Positions 62,704 to 64,000 of a stretch of 64,000 bases of DNA are shown in pieces (position 1 is the stretch's first letter; each line of letters starts with the position of its first letter). The notes beneath the pieces were generated by a model that saw nothing but the letters and a program-made list of their open reading frames with translations, had not been told where the DNA came from and did no database searches. Source of the stretch: Candidatus Gastranaerophilales bacterium (GTDB taxonomy: Bacteria; Cyanobacteriota; Vampirovibrionia; Gastranaerophilales; Gastranaerophilaceae); NCBI GenBank assembly GCA_944323115.1, contig CALURG010000002.1:1-64000 (forward strand), in the 5' to 3' direction. Both the position numbers and the translations under genes were made by a program.

Positions 62704-63849
62704 TTAAAATTTTTCGCTTTCAAATTCTCTTTTTCTGAAATTTTCGTTTTGTTGTGCGATATATTCCATTTTTATTCTGTTTATTATTTTGTCAAGCTGT
62801 TGATTTGCGGTTCTTTGTTTTTTCAAAATTGAAACAACAGCTTCTCTGTCAAGATTTTCTAAGTCATTTCTGAAGGTTGTTTCATACACATTGTTAAATG
62901 ATTCGTAACTTTCATCCGCAATTTTGTCAATTTTTTCATACAGACCTGAAAAAATATTATCAATAGTATTTTGAGATGGTATATTTTCTTTTATTGATTC
63001 ATTTTCTGAAATGAAATTTTTTATTTCATCTTTATTGTTATTAAAATTTTCTATTTCCTTTGTAATTTTATCTGCAATTTTGTTTAAATAATCAACTTTT
63101 TTCATTTTTTCAATATAATTTTGAGGTTCTGAAATTTTTTCTTCAAGTGAATTTATCTCTTTTTGAAGATTTTTGGATTCAGCGTATGGTGTGGTCATTG
63201 CATAAAATTTAGCAGCGGAGAGTTTATCGTATAAGATTTTTATATTTTCAGATAATTCTTTGTCGGTGTTTTCCAAAGTAGTTTCGTATAACTTTTGGTC
63301 AAGTTCATTGTATGCTTTTTCATATGCTTCATCGAAAGATTTTATAACATTCAAATCCTTTGTGGGGATGAATAATTCTTCTGATTCTGCAATTTTTTCT
63401 TTTATTTCCGGTTTATTATATAGTTCAAGATTAGACATTTGTTTTATTCTGTCAAAATTCTTTAAATTGTTTTTATATACATCGGCACCGGATAAATAAA
63501 TTCTGTAATTTTTAAAGTACGGATTGTTTATTTGAACAAGTTTTTTAAGTTTATAATTGTACAACTTTGTTTGATTTTTGTTTATATTTTCAGTTGCATC
63601 TTGAAGAAACAAGCCAATGCCGCAAGTTTTTATGTATAAATCTTTATTGTCCAGCATAAAAGGTTCAATATCCTCATTGAAGCTGTTTTTTAAATTTTCA
63701 AAATTTATACTCAAAACATCTTTTGTTTGACCAAAAGAAAATATATCTTTTTGTATATTATTACTAATATATGCTCTATTTTTTTGCTGGGGGATTTTAT
63801 TTTGATTTAAAATTCTCAAAGAAACAGGCAATATTCTCATTATAGCCAT
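62704..63849 (-). CDS. Unknown coiled-coil protein (381 aa)
   Basis: The ATG at 63849 has AAGGAG 8 nt upstream; a GTG three codons earlier is less likely. The N-terminus is basic and carries a short motif (QKDIFSFGQTKDVLS) like other lineage-specific proteins of this region. From about 95 to 370 the protein is almost continuous helix and coiled coil, rich in E, K, N and Q (for example LEEKISEPQNYIEKMKKVDY). A Tyr-containing linker IYLSGADVYKN occurs near 120-130. There is no signal peptide. I recognise no family. It may be a structural or secreted protein. Confidence 0.75.
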   Translation of the reverse strand: MAIMRILPVSLRILNQNKIPQQKNRAYISNNIQKDIFSFGQTKDVLSINFENLKNSFNEDIEPFMLDNKDLYIKTCGIGLFLQDATENINKNQTKLYNYKLKKLVQINNPYFKNYRIYLSGADVYKNNLKNFDRIKQMSNLELYNKPEIKEKIAESEELFIPTKDLNVIKSFDEAYEKAYNELDQKLYETTLENTDKELSENIKILYDKLSAAKFYAMTTPYAESKNLQKEINSLEEKISEPQNYIEKMKKVDYLNKIADKITKEIENFNNNKDEIKNFISENESIKENIPSQNTIDNIFSGLYEKIDKIADESYESFNNVYETTFRNDLENLDREAVVSILKKQRTANQQLDKIINRIKMEYIAQQNENFRKREFESEKF

Positions 63850-64000
63850 TTTTACCACTCCTTAAATATTGTTTTATACAGTTAACTGATTTAACTATTT
63901 GTTTTTATTTTACTCTTTATTAATGTATGAAATGCAGTCAATGGGTACATAGTGTCATATTTGAAAAATGATTAGATACCGTTTGTCTTTAGCATCTTGC

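Noticed and set aside
63850-64000. tRNA or other RNA gene at the right edge
   Set aside because: No cloverleaf or conserved RNA signature was found in the last 150 bp.

Overview
This is a low-GC, gene-dense bacterial chromosome segment with diderm features: an Omp85/BamA protein, a TonB/ExbB/ExbD energy-transducing set and a periplasmic PBP4-type carboxypeptidase. It also carries flagellar genes, a ClpC/ClpP pair, Shine-Dalgarno starts of the AGGAG type and stop codons that are almost all TAA or TAG (dnaJ ends in TGA, so TGA still reads as stop). Many short lineage-specific proteins and TPR proteins lie between conserved housekeeping genes. The combination fits a flagellated gut member of the Vampirovibrionia/Melainabacteria (Gastranaerophilales-like) best. 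That is an inference from gene content; there is no rRNA in the window.

Layout. 1-402: non-coding, with a 110-bp-period repeat. 0.4-7.2 kb: an unknown alpha-helical protein, mtaB, a nitrilase-family amidase, dacB, a secreted TPR protein, then fliW, csrA and another TPR protein. 7.3-10.5 kb: clpC and a DUF1796 protein. 10.6-14.3 kb (minus): grpE, dnaJ, a secreted beta-propeller and an O-methyltransferase. 14.6-17.6 kb: two very small genes (a 54-aa ETAG-repeat peptide and a 47-aa membrane peptide), a zinc-ribbon protein, an unknown protein, clpP and a pilin-like membrane protein. 17.8-18.7 kb: ybaB-recR. 18.7-34.7 kb (minus): an ordinary fliD preceded by a giant 4,785-codon FliD-like gene. 35-40.8 kb: bamA, a glycine-zipper protein, a TonB-like protein, exbB and two exbD. 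40.9-50.9 kb: TPR, CxxC, HEAT-like and unknown proteins, 5-FCL, an XRE regulator with cobO, a UvrD-tail protein, fliS with a FliT-like gene, and a cation efflux transporter. 50.9-64 kb: an adenylate cyclase, recG, a P-loop kinase, rpiB, a REC-STAS regulator, the operon (Arg/Pro/Gln-rich protein)-rimM-trmD, a maf-like glycosyltransferase with dtd, a TPR protein and a coiled-coil protein.

How the genes connect. FliW-CsrA (post-transcriptional control of flagellin), FliS and a FliT-like chaperone, FliD, the giant FliD-like protein and a Maf-like flagellin glycosyltransferase are scattered parts of one flagellar programme. No flagellin or export-apparatus gene is in view. ClpC, ClpP, GrpE and DnaJ form a proteostasis group; DnaK is not here. 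BamA through ExbD form an envelope-assembly and energy-transduction cluster.

The most striking object is the giant FliD-like gene at 20314-34671. Its ends look like a flagellar filament cap protein. Its interior holds many flagellin-IN-like modules and seven long GLUG-repeat blocks, each introduced by nearly the same linker. It looks like a filament-tip cap expanded into an adhesin-sized surface protein.
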